DNA of 64,000 nt from Kordia jejudonensis (GCF_001005315.1 NZ_LBMG01000028.1:1-64000), one strand, 5' to 3'. Numbered from the stretch's first letter, positions 25,237 to 34,146 are shown. Notes: generated by a model not told the origin, from the letters alone. A program made the numbers and translations.

Positions 25237-25759
25237 CGTTAATAGTAAATTGTGTAATGGCGATTCCCGTTGTAGGATTGATCCAATTGTCTGTATCAGA
25301 AGTAACTACAACGCCAGTTCCTGCATCATCTAAGCGGTAATTGGTAGCATATCCACAAGCTCTCGAAAGAAAAACTTCCGAAGTTTCATAGTTAAAAGTA
25401 ATAAGATCAGAATTTCCAATATTGTCGTCCTCATATTCTGAGAAAAAACGATAGGTTGTATTATTTTCTTGAGTTCGTAAAGGAATAGAAATGGTACTTA
25501 CTGTCGCTGCACTGGTTTGAATCGGCGATAGCGAATTCGGATCTAAATTCGGAGTTAACGATTCTACAAATAGATTCGTCACATTTTTTGCCACATCTTC
25601 GCCTGTAGTAGTGCTAATTTCAGCATCAAAAAACTCTATTACTAATCTTGGAGTTGTTGGTGTTCCTTCTGCACAGATGTCATCTTTTTCGCATGAAAAC
25701 GACAACATGACTGCGATAAACATCAAACATGGTATTCCTATATAAGATATTTTCTTCAT
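25202..25759 (-). CDS. DUF6452 family lipoprotein
   Basis: 185 residues with lipobox cysteine at residue 23 (LSFSC). Recurrent beta-strand pattern and ACGYATNYRLDDAGTG near residue 135. A periplasmic lipoprotein of unknown role that partners the DUF6048 barrel; overlapping reading frames show they form one operon, with rlmD just upstream (seven-base gap). Confidence 0.8.
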   Translation of the reverse strand: MKKISYIGIPCLMFIAVMLSFSCEKDDICAEGTPTTPRLVIEFFDAEISTTTGEDVAKNVTNLFVESLTPNLDPNSLSPIQTSAATVSTISIPLRTQENNTTYRFFSEYEDDNIGNSDLITFNYETSEVFLSRACGYATNYRLDDAGTGVVVTSDTDNWINPTTGIAITQFTINDETIAHVKIYH

Positions 25760-25766
25760 ATATATT

Positions 25767-27179
25767 TTAATTTCTCTTTTCTAAAAGTACAACATTTTCA
25801 ATATGATGCGTTTGTGGAAACATATCAACGGCTTGTACTTTGGTTACTTTGTATGTAGCATCCATTAGTGCCAAATCGCGTGCTTGCGTTGCACTATTAC
25901 AACTTACATACACTACTTTTTTGGGTGCAATATTTAAAATTTGTTGTACCACATCCGCGTGCATTCCGTCACGTGGCGGATCTGTAATGATGACATCAGG
26001 CGTTCCGTGTGCTGCAATAAATTCTGCATTGAAAACCTTTTTCATATCGCCCACAAAGAATTCTGTATTGGTAATATTATTAAATGCAGCATTTTCTTTG
26101 GCAGCTTCAATTGCTTCTGGAACCGACTCGACACCGACAACTTTTTTCGCTTTTTTAGATACAAATTGTGCAATAGTTCCTGTTCCTGTATACAAATCGT
26201 ATACCAATTCATCGCCTGCTAAACCTGCAAAATCACGTGTAATTTTATACAATTCGTATGCTTGATCAGAATTTGTTTGATAAAAAGATTTGGCATTAAT
26301 CTTAAACTTCAAACCTTCCATTTCTTCAAAAATATGATCGCGTCCGTTGTAGCAAATCACTTCCTGATCGTAAATCGTATCGTTTCCTTTTCCGTTAATT
26401 ACATACAATAACGCGGTAATTTCAGGAAACGTTTCTTGAACGTAATTTAATAGTAATTCACGTTTTTCTTTGTCTTCTTTGTAAAATTGAATCAACACCA
26501 TTACTTCGCCAATAGAAGAAGTTCTAATCATCAACGTACGCAACAATCCAGTTTGATGGCGCGTATTAAAAAAAGCAATGTCATTTTTAGTGGCAAACTC
26601 CTTAATCGTATTTCTGATTGCGTTAGAAGGATCAGCTTGTAAGTGACATTTTTTTACATCTAAAATTTTGTCCCACATGCCAGGAATATGAAAACCGAGT
26701 GCATTTCTGTCACCTAAATCTTCATCAGAATCAACTTCTTCCTGCGTCAACCAACGACTATCTGAAAACGAGAATTCCATTTTATTACGGTAGAAATACT
26801 GTTCGGCACTTCCTAAAATTGGTGTCAATTCAGGCAATTCAACCTTTCCAATGCGTGTTAAGTTGTTGAGTACTTCTTTCTGCTTATAAAATAATTGATG
26901 TTCGTACGCCATATGTTGCCATTTGCAACCGCCACAAGTGCCAAAATGCTGACACACAGGTTCCGTACGTTTATCTGAATACGAGTGAAACTTTACAGCT
27001 TTCCCTTCGTAAAATGATTTTCGCTTCTTATACGTTTGAATATCTACCACATCGCCAGGTACGGCATTTGGTAAAAATATTACATTTCCATCTTCAGTTT
27101 TAGCGACTGTTTTTCCTTTCGTAGCCGTATCAACTACAGTTACGTTTTCAAACAATTTCTTACGATTCTTTCTTCCCAT
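25767..27179 (-). CDS. rlmD: 23S rRNA (uracil-1939-C5)-methyltransferase
   Basis: 470 residues from the ATG at 27179. N-terminal TRAM domain (to about residue 60), then the iron-sulfur cysteines CQHFGTCGGCKWQH, with a further Cys in DVKKCH, then the methyltransferase domain: YDLYTGTGTIAQFV (motif I), DPPRDGMH, and the catalytic Cys in VSCNSATQARDL. It makes 5-methyluridine in 23S rRNA. The frame stays open upstream for 42 codons, but a -7 promoter box ends four bases before this ATG, so the upstream codons are not transcribed from it. Confidence 0.93.
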   Translation of the reverse strand: MGRKNRKKLFENVTVVDTATKGKTVAKTEDGNVIFLPNAVPGDVVDIQTYKKRKSFYEGKAVKFHSYSDKRTEPVCQHFGTCGGCKWQHMAYEHQLFYKQKEVLNNLTRIGKVELPELTPILGSAEQYFYRNKMEFSFSDSRWLTQEEVDSDEDLGDRNALGFHIPGMWDKILDVKKCHLQADPSNAIRNTIKEFATKNDIAFFNTRHQTGLLRTLMIRTSSIGEVMVLIQFYKEDKEKRELLLNYVQETFPEITALLYVINGKGNDTIYDQEVICYNGRDHIFEEMEGLKFKINAKSFYQTNSDQAYELYKITRDFAGLAGDELVYDLYTGTGTIAQFVSKKAKKVVGVESVPEAIEAAKENAAFNNITNTEFFVGDMKKVFNAEFIAAHGTPDVIITDPPRDGMHADVVQQILNIAPKKVVYVSCNSATQARDLALMDATYKVTKVQAVDMFPQTHHIENVVLLEKRN

Positions 27180-27183
27180 GCGG

Positions 27184-27191
27184 CAAAAATA
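27184..27191 (-). promoter_or_regulatory. -7 promoter box of rlmD
   Basis: TATTTTTG on the minus strand, four bases before the rlmD ATG at 27179. This predicts a leaderless mRNA. No TTG at consensus spacing was found. Confidence 0.5.
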
Positions 27192-27295
27192 ACAATAGCG
27201 GTAAATATATATATAATTTATGGGGTCAATATTTAAAAAAGTGTGAAAAAATTCATCAATTCTATTTGCGCTAGTAAGAAAATATAATATTTTAT

Positions 27296-27325
27296 TTGAA
27301 TGCATTTTAATAAAATGTATATTTG
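27296..27325 (+). promoter_or_regulatory. padR promoter with embedded operator palindrome
   Basis: TTG at 27296-27298, 19-bp spacer, TATATTTG at 27318-27325. The spacer is almost filled by a 21-bp inverted repeat at 27300-27320 (ATGCATTTTA, central A, TAAAATGTAT; 9 of 10 positions pair). An ATG-type dyad between the two promoter elements fits PadR autorepression. Confidence 0.75.
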
Positions 27326-27329
27326 TTCT

Positions 27330-27668
27330 ATGTATAGCAAAGAATTAACAAAAGGAATCTTATTGCCTATCATTATGAAGTTGTTGTCAAATGGCGAAAA
27401 AATGTATGGTTATGAAATCTCTCAAAAAGTAAAAGAACTTACTTCAGGTAAAATTGACATTAGTGAAGGCGCATTGTATCCTATTCTACATAAGTTAGAG
27501 CATCAAGGTGTTCTGGAAACTGAAAAGGTGTACATCGGGAAACGTGTTCGAAAGTATTATGAAGTAACGAATTCAGGTAAAAAAGTTATTGCAGAAAAAA
27601 CAGCCGAAATCAATGACTTCATAGAAACATTGCGCTTAATTTTTAATCCTAAAACACTCACAACATGA
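27330..27668 (+). CDS. PadR-family transcriptional regulator
   Basis: 112 residues from the ATG at 27330. Winged helix: KGILLPIIMKLLSNGEKMYGYEISQKVKELT, then GALYPILHKLEHQGVLETEKVYIGKRVRKYYEVT, which is the PadR signature, with a short C-terminal dimerisation helix. PadR repressors of this small type usually control adjacent membrane genes. The stop overlaps the start of the next gene (ATGA). The -7 box lies four bases before the ATG, so translation is probably leaderless; the ten codons before it are promoter. Confidence 0.9.
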   Translation: MYSKELTKGILLPIIMKLLSNGEKMYGYEISQKVKELTSGKIDISEGALYPILHKLEHQGVLETEKVYIGKRVRKYYEVTNSGKKVIAEKTAEINDFIETLRLIFNPKTLTT

Positions 27669-28096
27669 ATTTGACAGCAGCACAGATTGAATTCATTTCT
27701 AACAGTTTGACGTTTCACGGTTTAGAAAATGAAGCTATCAAAGAAGATATAGTAGATCATATTTGTTCTACTATTGAAGCATCTCATCATATCAATTTTG
27801 AATTAGCTTATGAGGAAGCGATTCAAAAACTAGGCGGATATTACAATATTAAAGAATTACAGAAAGAGACAAAACAATTGTTACATTCCAAAACCATCAT
27901 ACGTATAAAAAGAGGAACGTTTCTAGCTGGATTCGGAATGATAGTATTTTTTGCAATCGGACTAATATTTAAAATGTTTCATTGGCCTTTTGCAAATATT
28001 GCTTTGCTACTAGGTTTGTCTGTTTTTCTTTTTGCCTATTGTCCACTGATAATTTATACAAAATACAAACAATCTATATTTAATTATCAATCTTAA
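27665..28096 (+). CDS. PadR-partner membrane protein (HAAS-like N-terminus, two helices)
   Basis: 143 residues. Residues 1-75 form a helical soluble region (ISNSLTFHGLENEAIKEDIVDHICSTIE) resembling the HAAS domain common in PadR-linked proteins. Two membrane helices follow (about 82-103 and 108-130). The first ends in FKMFHWPF, a motif repeated in the next small protein. Translationally coupled to padR by a four-base overlap. Confidence 0.78.
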   Translation: MNLTAAQIEFISNSLTFHGLENEAIKEDIVDHICSTIEASHHINFELAYEEAIQKLGGYYNIKELQKETKQLLHSKTIIRIKRGTFLAGFGMIVFFAIGLIFKMFHWPFANIALLLGLSVFLFAYCPLIIYTKYKQSIFNYQS

Positions 28097-28120
28097 TACG
28101 AACATTAAAAATCAAAAACA

Positions 28121-28303
28121 ATGAAAAACGCAGTGTATGTAATAGGTTTTTTAACCTTTTTTATTTTAGGAATAGGAATCATGTTTGAATTCTTTCAATG
28201 GCCATTTTCAGGAAGACTCATGATGTTAGGCTTTGTACTGTTAAACTTTGCTTTCTTACCTACATTTTTTTACAAATTGTACAAAATGCAAAAACTAGCA
28301 TAA
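28121..28303 (+). CDS. Small membrane protein with WPF motif
   Basis: 60 residues, two membrane helices. The segment GIGIMFEFFQWPFSGRLMMLG parallels GLIFKMFHWPFANIALLLG of the upstream gene, so both share a helix-WPF-helix unit. It lies 24 bases after the HAAS-like gene and before a strong terminator, closing the padR operon. Confidence 0.75.
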   Translation: MKNAVYVIGFLTFFILGIGIMFEFFQWPFSGRLMMLGFVLLNFAFLPTFFYKLYKMQKLA

Positions 28304-28330
28304 AACGCTTGAAATAGTATAGATAGATCA

Positions 28331-28359
28331 GACCACTTTACATTGTAAGGTGGTTTTTT
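28331..28359 (+). terminator. Intrinsic terminator of the padR operon
   Basis: ACCACTTTA / TAAGGTGGT stem (one G-U pair) with a five-base loop, then a run of six T. Confidence 0.9.
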
Positions 28360-28429
28360 GGTAAAACAACCTTTGGAATTGCATTCCAATAATCTTTCCT
28401 GTATTTTTAAAGAAATATGTAAAACGTAT

Positions 28430-28849
28430 ATGAATATACCTGACTTACCCGTAGAATATTTCAAAATTTTAGCAGAACAAGCAGTTTTTATAAGTGCTTT
28501 TTTAGGAGGTATTTCTGCAACAATCTTAGTGACATTTATCATTACAAACAATGACAAAAAAGTATTTAAATACATGATGCTGTTTGCCGCTATTGCAGCA
28601 GTTTCCTTTATTGTAGCCATTTTCGGAATGACCAAAATACAATTGCTACTTGCGCCAGATTCTCCATACGAACATATAAAAGCGCAGTTAGTATTCCCGC
28701 GAGTTGTTGGTGGATTGAGCTTTTATTCAGGAATCAATTCGTTATTGGTTGTCATAAGTCTATCAGGTTGGTTGCGATCAAAACGATTGGGAATCATTAC
28801 TACAATTTTAGGAGTTATAGCAATAGTTTTAACTTTTTCATTAACTTAA
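28430..28849 (+). CDS. Four-helix membrane protein of unknown function
   Basis: 139 residues from the ATG at 28430; the frame is open upstream, but that part overlaps the terminator. Four hydrophobic helices (about 18-38, 47-67, 88-108, 117-137). No family recognised. It has its own transcription unit, followed 18 bases later by another membrane protein. Confidence 0.65.
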   Translation: MNIPDLPVEYFKILAEQAVFISAFLGGISATILVTFIITNNDKKVFKYMMLFAAIAAVSFIVAIFGMTKIQLLLAPDSPYEHIKAQLVFPRVVGGLSFYSGINSLLVVISLSGWLRSKRLGIITTILGVIAIVLTFSLT

Positions 28850-28867
28850 TTTTTAGTACATAAAAGT

Positions 28868-29491
28868 ATGCAAACTATTGTAAACGATTTAAAACTAATC
28901 ATCATTGGAACGTTACTAATAATGTTCGATTTTTACTATTCTTCAACGACTAATGGAACGGGGTTTAAAATAGATATAATTAACGATGTTATTGGTGCCT
29001 TCATGATATATATCGCTACAACACGAATGTCAAAGATTGAAATGAAAAACTTTACGTATTATAGGCTGATGAGTTTTGTGAATATAGCAACTATGGTATT
29101 AATATTCGTATCTATATATGATTTTTTTATATTTAATGAACCTACATTTATGACACTTATCATACAATGTCTTGGTATAATTACAACTATTGGAGTTTTA
29201 TTTTTTTTTGCTGCAATGACCTATTTTACGGAAGAAAAACTATTAGAAAGTTCCTTTGAAAAAATGAAAATAGCTAGAAATTTAATTTTCTGGATATATG
29301 TATTACCAACATTTTTACTTGCGATACCAATTTTTGGAAATTTACTTTTTAAAAGTAGTGCATTCAGTTTTCACTATGATGGCGGATGGGGAATTTTAAT
29401 ATTGATACTTTTCATTTTTGTTCCAATATTTTATGGTTTGTACGCCATTCTAGTAACAAGAAGAGAACTTAGAAATAAATACAATCTTTAA
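28868..29491 (+). CDS. Multi-span membrane protein of unknown function
   Basis: 207 residues with six predicted helices and short loops; the longest loop holds TEEKLLESSFEKMKIARN. Highly AT-rich. No domain recognised. Probably co-transcribed with the preceding membrane protein. A diverged copy of the islet boundary repeat follows its stop. Confidence 0.65.
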   Translation: MQTIVNDLKLIIIGTLLIMFDFYYSSTTNGTGFKIDIINDVIGAFMIYIATTRMSKIEMKNFTYYRLMSFVNIATMVLIFVSIYDFFIFNEPTFMTLIIQCLGIITTIGVLFFFAAMTYFTEEKLLESSFEKMKIARNLIFWIYVLPTFLLAIPIFGNLLFKSSAFSFHYDGGWGILILILFIFVPIFYGLYAILVTRRELRNKYNL

Positions 29492-29503
29492 TTAATTCTA
29501 AGT

Positions 29504-29530
29504 CAGTGCTCGTTTATAACGAGTGCTAGC
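29504..29530. repeat. Diverged copy of the islet boundary repeat
   Basis: CAGTGCTCGTTTATAACGAG followed by TGCTAGC: the core GTGCTCGTT-nnn-AACGAGTGCT is the same as at 9581-9601 and 11381-11401, with loop TAT instead of TGT. It shows that the element is dispersed rather than specific to the islet. Confidence 0.8.
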
Positions 29531-31001
29531 TAAACTTTCTCATCAAATCTTCAACTACAGTTTCTGTATTTTTATAACGATTCTGCTTATCTAAAATAGT
29601 TGCAGACACTTTTCGTACGCTACAATCTGCAATCGGACAACGTTCACAAGTTACACCAACTTCTTTGGTTTCAATAGCTAGATCTTCCAAAAAAGAAATC
29701 TTTCGTTTCAACTGTTTATTAATGAGCAATCCAACGCTAATACTTCTGTAATGTCCTTCCTTAAACGGATCTTTTGTTGCCGATGAAAGTACCAAATAAC
29801 GCATATGATCGTCTGGATAATGTGAAATTTGCAGATCGAATACGTGTTCTTGATCGTTTTGTGCAATCGTTTCCAATACATGCAACGAAACCCAACGACG
29901 ACAATAATGTTCGTTTGTTTCATTGGCATGTGGCGAATGTTGATGTGATAAATGCAGCTCTTTTTTCAAGTGAAATCTATCAGAATTGGCTTTGTGTGTA
30001 AAGCGTAAAAAGAATAAATTCTGAATATTAAAATCTTTCGGAAGAATATTGGTCAAACGCTGATAAAACGATTCTGGCGATGCATTAAAACTGTCAATCA
30101 ACTGTAAATATGTTTCTATTTGAAACGTTTTTTGCTGAAACAACGCAGTTAATGTTGAGGTCAATGAAGCTCTCGGAATCATCAAAGCACCGGCAAAATA
30201 CGAAGCATAAAAATTGTGTAATACCTGATCAAAATTATCAAACTTAATCCATGAAAAAGTGTACAATCGATCTTCAATTTCTAAAAAATTATACGCCAAT
30301 TCCTTTGCATAAATAAACGTACGTTGCGCATCATCAATATGATTAGCGAGCAACAACGTTTTCGTTTTCGGAACAAAAATAGAGCGCAAATTTCCCAATT
30401 CATGATGTTTGGATAACTCGTCATCATTAATTGTATACTGAAACTCTTCAACCAAAATCTCTTTCAACTCTTCAGACGAAATTCGCTGAGTCAAATCAAC
30501 TTGATACGTTTTAGAAAATTCCAACACACGTTGCTCCAACTCGTCAAAATAATTATGATTTGCTTCTTGAAACGAACGTAAAGAAGCCAAATAAAAACTC
30601 TCTCTGCTAAAACTATAATGTTGTGCAATTTCAATAATCGTACTAATAAAAGCATTTACTTTTACAGGTGCGTTGGCAACAATGTCAATCAATGTACTTT
30701 CTTGAATACCAAACAATTCTAGTGGAATTTCCTTTAAAATTTTCGACTGTAAAATTTCGCCAACTGGTGCTAAATTCTTATCCAATTTCAACGAAACTAA
30801 CTGATCGTACGGAACATCTAACTTTTCAGAAAGCAAGACAATCTTATCCGTTTTTGGAAATTTTTTCCCCTTTTCAATTTCATTCAAATAGGATTTTGAC
30901 AAACCCGAAAGTTTCGACAAACCAAACAAGGATAATTTTCGTTCAGTCCGTAGTTGCTTGAGTTTTAAGCCAAAAATCAATTTGATGTATTCTTCTTCCA
31001 T
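29526..31001 (-). CDS. XRE/RamB-like regulator of the glyoxylate shunt
   Basis: 491 residues. HTH of the XRE type at residues 10-65 (LKQLRTERKLSLFGLSKLSG, KSYLNEIEKGKKFP), a central region similar to the IrrE/ImmA-like part, and a C-terminal short-chain fatty acyl regulator region with a cysteine cluster (CERCPIADC). This is the architecture of RamB, which controls acetate metabolism in corynebacteria. It is divergent from aceB-aceA, and repeated GCGAAC sites lie between. It probably senses an acyl-CoA or related metabolite and controls the shunt and itself. The -7 box lies five bases before the ATG. Confidence 0.85.
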   Translation of the reverse strand: MEEEYIKLIFGLKLKQLRTERKLSLFGLSKLSGLSKSYLNEIEKGKKFPKTDKIVLLSEKLDVPYDQLVSLKLDKNLAPVGEILQSKILKEIPLELFGIQESTLIDIVANAPVKVNAFISTIIEIAQHYSFSRESFYLASLRSFQEANHNYFDELEQRVLEFSKTYQVDLTQRISSEELKEILVEEFQYTINDDELSKHHELGNLRSIFVPKTKTLLLANHIDDAQRTFIYAKELAYNFLEIEDRLYTFSWIKFDNFDQVLHNFYASYFAGALMIPRASLTSTLTALFQQKTFQIETYLQLIDSFNASPESFYQRLTNILPKDFNIQNLFFLRFTHKANSDRFHLKKELHLSHQHSPHANETNEHYCRRWVSLHVLETIAQNDQEHVFDLQISHYPDDHMRYLVLSSATKDPFKEGHYRSISVGLLINKQLKRKISFLEDLAIETKEVGVTCERCPIADCSVRKVSATILDKQNRYKNTETVVEDLMRKFS

Positions 31002-31006
31002 AACAG

Positions 31007-31014
31007 CAAATATA
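31007..31014 (-). promoter_or_regulatory. -7 promoter box of the RamB-like gene
   Basis: TATATTTG on the minus strand, five bases before the ATG at 31001, again predicting a leaderless mRNA. No TTG at consensus spacing. Confidence 0.55.
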
Positions 31015-31023
31015 GTATAATTT

Positions 31024-31077
31024 GCGAACTTCTAATTTTAAGCGAACAAAAATAATTTAGCGAACGTTCGCTAAATT
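31024..31077. promoter_or_regulatory. Multi-site operator between ramB-like gene and aceB
   Basis: GCGAAC occurs at 31024-31029, 31042-31047 and 31060-31065, exactly 18 bp apart. The third copy is joined to an inverted GTTCGC (31066-31071), making a perfect 24-bp palindrome at 31054-31077 (half-site AATTTAGCGAAC). Phased half-sites plus a full dyad in a divergent control region point to the operator of the adjacent regulator. Confidence 0.85.
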
Positions 31078-31119
31078 CAAAAAAAAGTTTTAATATTGTT
31101 ACATCAAAAATTATGAGTC

Positions 31120-32718
31120 ATGCAAGAAACCGTTTTACAACAATCAAAAATTCAGTTCGCTAACGAAGTGAAGAATTACTATCCAGAAATTTTAACTGAC
31201 GAAGCACTAGCTTTTATAACAGTATTACATGAAAAGTTCAATGCCAAACGAATTGAATTATTAAAAAGGCGGGAAATGCAACAAACTATTTTTGACAAAG
31301 GCAAGTTTCCTGAATTTCCAAGAGAAACAAAAGAACTTAGAGAAAGTGAATGGAAAGCCAATAGCATTCCACACGATTTGCAAGACAGACGCGTTGAAAT
31401 TACAGGTCCAGTAGATCGTAAAATGATCATAAACGCACTCAATTCTGGCGCAAAAACTTTTATGGCAGATTTAGAAGATAGCAATTCGCCAAGTTGGGAA
31501 AATACCATTGAAGGGCAACAAAACTTGTTAGATGCCAATAAAAAGACGATTGCTCTTCATGATGCAAAACGCAACAAATCGTACAAATTAAAAGATAAAA
31601 CAGCCGTTTTGTTAGTGCGTCCAAGAGGTTTGCATCTAAACGAACGTCATATTTTAATCAACGACGAAGAAACATCTGGAAGTTTGGTCGATTTTGGATT
31701 GTATGTATTTCACAATACAAAAATAATGTTGGAACACAGCACCGCACCTTATTTCTATCTGCCAAAATTAGAACACTATTTAGAAGCACGTTGGTGGAAT
31801 GAAGTTTTTACGTTTGCACAAACGTACTTAAAAGTTCCAAACGGAACGTTTAAAGCCACGGTTTTAGTAGAAACTATCACGGCAAGTTTTCAATTGGATG
31901 AAATTATTTTTGAACTCAAAAATCATATTGTTGGTTTAAATTGTGGTCGTTGGGATTACATTTTTTCATACATCAAAAAGTTTAGAAACCATCCAAATTT
32001 TGTGGTGCCCAACAGAGATCAAGTAACGATGACAACACCGTTTATGGATGCGTATTCCAAATTGGTCATTCAGCGTTGTCACAAACGCGGAATCTTGGCA
32101 ATTGGTGGAATGGCGGCACAAATTCCTATTAAAAATGACGCGTTCGCGAATGCACAAGCGCTGGAAAAAGTGAGAAAAGACAAAGAACGCGAAGTCAAAA
32201 ATGGACACGATGGTACGTGGGTTGCTCATCCTGCATTGGTGGAAGTTGCGCTGAATGAATTCAACAAACACATGCCAACTGCCAATCAATTACATGTCAC
32301 TAGAAATGATATCAATATCACTGAAAAAGACTTGGTAGAAGTTCCCAAAGGAACGGTTACAGAAAGCGGAATTCGTAAAAATATAAACGTTGGAATTCTA
32401 TACATTGAAGCGTGGTTGCGTGGTTTTGGCGCGGTGGCTTTATACAATTTAATGGAAGATGCCGCTACTGCAGAAATATCTCGGACACAAGTATGGCAAT
32501 GGCTGAAAAATGAAGTCATTTTGGAAGATGGACGCCAATTTAATGAAACGCTTTTCAGAGATATTTTTGATGATGAAATTGAAAAAATCATCACAGAAGT
32601 AGGAGAAGACAAACTGCCAGAAACAAAATTCAAACTGGCAATATCACTATTTGAAAAGCTCGTCACAGCAAGTGAATTTGAAGAATTTTTAACGCTTCCT
32701 GCGTATTTACATATATAA
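31120..32718 (+). CDS. aceB: Malate synthase A
   Basis: 532 residues, the length of malate synthase A. Condenses glyoxylate with acetyl-CoA to malate in the glyoxylate shunt. Landmarks: EITGPVDRKMIINALNSGAKTFM near residue 93, VLLVRPRGLHLNERH, the signature NCGRWDYIFSYIKKF, and the Mg-binding/catalytic region RNINVGILYIEAWLRGFG-type segment near the C-terminus. First gene of an operon with aceA and divergent from the RamB-like regulator. Confidence 0.95.
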   Translation: MQETVLQQSKIQFANEVKNYYPEILTDEALAFITVLHEKFNAKRIELLKRREMQQTIFDKGKFPEFPRETKELRESEWKANSIPHDLQDRRVEITGPVDRKMIINALNSGAKTFMADLEDSNSPSWENTIEGQQNLLDANKKTIALHDAKRNKSYKLKDKTAVLLVRPRGLHLNERHILINDEETSGSLVDFGLYVFHNTKIMLEHSTAPYFYLPKLEHYLEARWWNEVFTFAQTYLKVPNGTFKATVLVETITASFQLDEIIFELKNHIVGLNCGRWDYIFSYIKKFRNHPNFVVPNRDQVTMTTPFMDAYSKLVIQRCHKRGILAIGGMAAQIPIKNDAFANAQALEKVRKDKEREVKNGHDGTWVAHPALVEVALNEFNKHMPTANQLHVTRNDINITEKDLVEVPKGTVTESGIRKNINVGILYIEAWLRGFGAVALYNLMEDAATAEISRTQVWQWLKNEVILEDGRQFNETLFRDIFDDEIEKIITEVGEDKLPETKFKLAISLFEKLVTASEFEEFLTLPAYLHI

Positions 32719-32726
32719 AAAAAACA

Positions 32727-32757
32727 ATCCTGCGATTGCGGCAACAATCAACAGGAT
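32727..32757 (+). other. Hairpin between aceB and aceA
   Basis: Nested complementary segments ATCCTG / CAGGAT and GATTG / CAATC. With no T-run it is unlikely to be a terminator; it may stabilise or process the aceBA transcript. Confidence 0.5.
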
Positions 32758-32791
32758 CTAATTATTAATAAAAATAACGTATCACAAAATT

Positions 32792-34069
32792 ATGAAAACT
32801 CAAGACAGAATTCAAGCATTAGTTACAGATTGGACAACAAATCCTCGTTGGAAAGGAATTGAACGACCATATACAGCTGCCGAAGTTGTAAAATTACAAG
32901 GTTCGTATCAACTCGATCATAGCATTGCACGCTTAGGCGCAGAAAAACTATGGCAAAAACTAAACAATCAAGATTTTGTTGCTGGTTTAGGTGCTTTAAC
33001 GGGAAACCAAGCTGTGCAAGAAGTGGAAGCTGGTTTGGAAGCCATTTACTTAAGCGGTTGGCAAGTGGCAGCAGATGCAAACTTAGCTGGCGAAATGTAT
33101 CCTGATCAATCTTTATATCCTGCGAATAGTGTACCGCAAGTGGTAAAACGAATCAACAATGCTTTGTTGCGTCGCGATCAAATTCAATGTGTCAATGAAG
33201 CTGAAAACAAACTGGATTATTTAGTGCCAATTGTTGCAGATGCAGAAGCTGGTTTTGGAGGAAATTTAAATGCTTTTGAATTAATGAAAGCCATGATTGA
33301 AGCTGGCGCGTCAGGAGTACACTTTGAAGATCAATTAAGCTCTGCAAAAAAATGTGGTCACTTAGGTGGAAAAGTATTAGTGCCAACGCAAGAAGCGATT
33401 AACAAATTGGTAGCGGCGCGTTTGGCAACGGATGTTATGGGCGTTCCAACGTTAATTATTGCACGAACAGATGCGGATGCTGCAAACTTATTGACCAGTG
33501 ATATTGATGGAAGAGATACAAAATTCATTACAGGCGAACGTACTAATGAAGGATTTTTCCATGTAAACAATGGAATCAAACAAGGAATTGCACGCGGATT
33601 AAGTTACGCACCATTTGCAGATTTAATTTGGATGGAAACATCAAATCCTGATTTGGACTATGCACGTGAATTTGCAGCAGCGATTCATGCGCAATTTCCA
33701 GGAAAAATGTTAGCATACAACTGTTCGCCATCATTTAATTGGGCAGCGAAATTGAGTGTTGCCGAAATGGAAACCTTCCGAGAAGAACTTGCCGCAATGG
33801 GATACAAATTTCAATTTATAACCTTAGCTGGATTCCATGCCTTAAACACAAGTATGTTTGAATTGTCAAAAGCATACAAAGAACGTGGAATGGCAGGATA
33901 TTCTGAATTGCAAGAACGCGAATTTGCTTTGCAAAAAGATGGTTTCAATGCTGTAAAACACCAAGGTTTTGTAGGAACAACCTATTTCGATGCGGTACAA
34001 AATACTGTAACGGCTGGCGCTTCAAGCACTGTTGCTATGAAAGACAGTACGGAAGTCGCTCAGTTTTAA
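32792..34069 (+). CDS. aceA: Isocitrate lyase
   Basis: 425 residues. Splits isocitrate to glyoxylate and succinate, the first shunt step. Active-site signature KKCGHLGGK with catalytic Cys188; substrate and Mg contacts in [10 protein letters not shown] and [20 protein letters not shown] near residue 310. Co-transcribed with aceB (73-base gap). Followed by a structured repeat and a terminator. Confidence 0.96.
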   Translation: MKTQDRIQALVTDWTTNPRWKGIERPYTAAEVVKLQGSYQLDHSIARLGAEKLWQKLNNQDFVAGLGALTGNQAVQEVEAGLEAIYLSGWQVAADANLAGEMYPDQSLYPANSVPQVVKRINNALLRRDQIQCVNEAENKLDYLVPIVADAEAGFGGNLNAFELMKAMIEAGASGVHFEDQLSSAKKCGHLGGKVLVPTQEAINKLVAARLATDVMGVPTLIIARTDADAANLLTSDIDGRDTKFITGERTNEGFFHVNNGIKQGIARGLSYAPFADLIWMETSNPDLDYAREFAAAIHAQFPGKMLAYNCSPSFNWAAKLSVAEMETFREELAAMGYKFQFITLAGFHALNTSMFELSKAYKERGMAGYSELQEREFALQKDGFNAVKHQGFVGTTYFDAVQNTVTAGASSTVAMKDSTEVAQF

Positions 34070-34070
34070 T

Positions 34071-34146
34071 GAAACTCAACTTTGTGAAGTTCTACGAACT
34101 CACACAAAGTTGTTAGTTGAATTAAATCCCGTGGTATCACAGGATC
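34071..34146. repeat. Two-hairpin structured repeat, copy 1
   Basis: Outer stem CAACTTTGTG (34077-34086) / CACAAAGTTG (34103-34112); inside it AGTTC-TAC-GAACT; then the unpaired TTAGTTGAA (34113-34121); then a second hairpin ATCCCGTG / CACAGGAT (34126-34145). Three further copies at 50.8-51.1 kb share the layout but differ in stem sequence, with compensating changes. Confidence 0.8.

Noticed and set aside
28358-28429. Upstream extension of the membrane protein gene starting at 28430
   Set aside because: The extension overlaps the T-run of the preceding terminator and is not hydrophobic like the rest of the protein.
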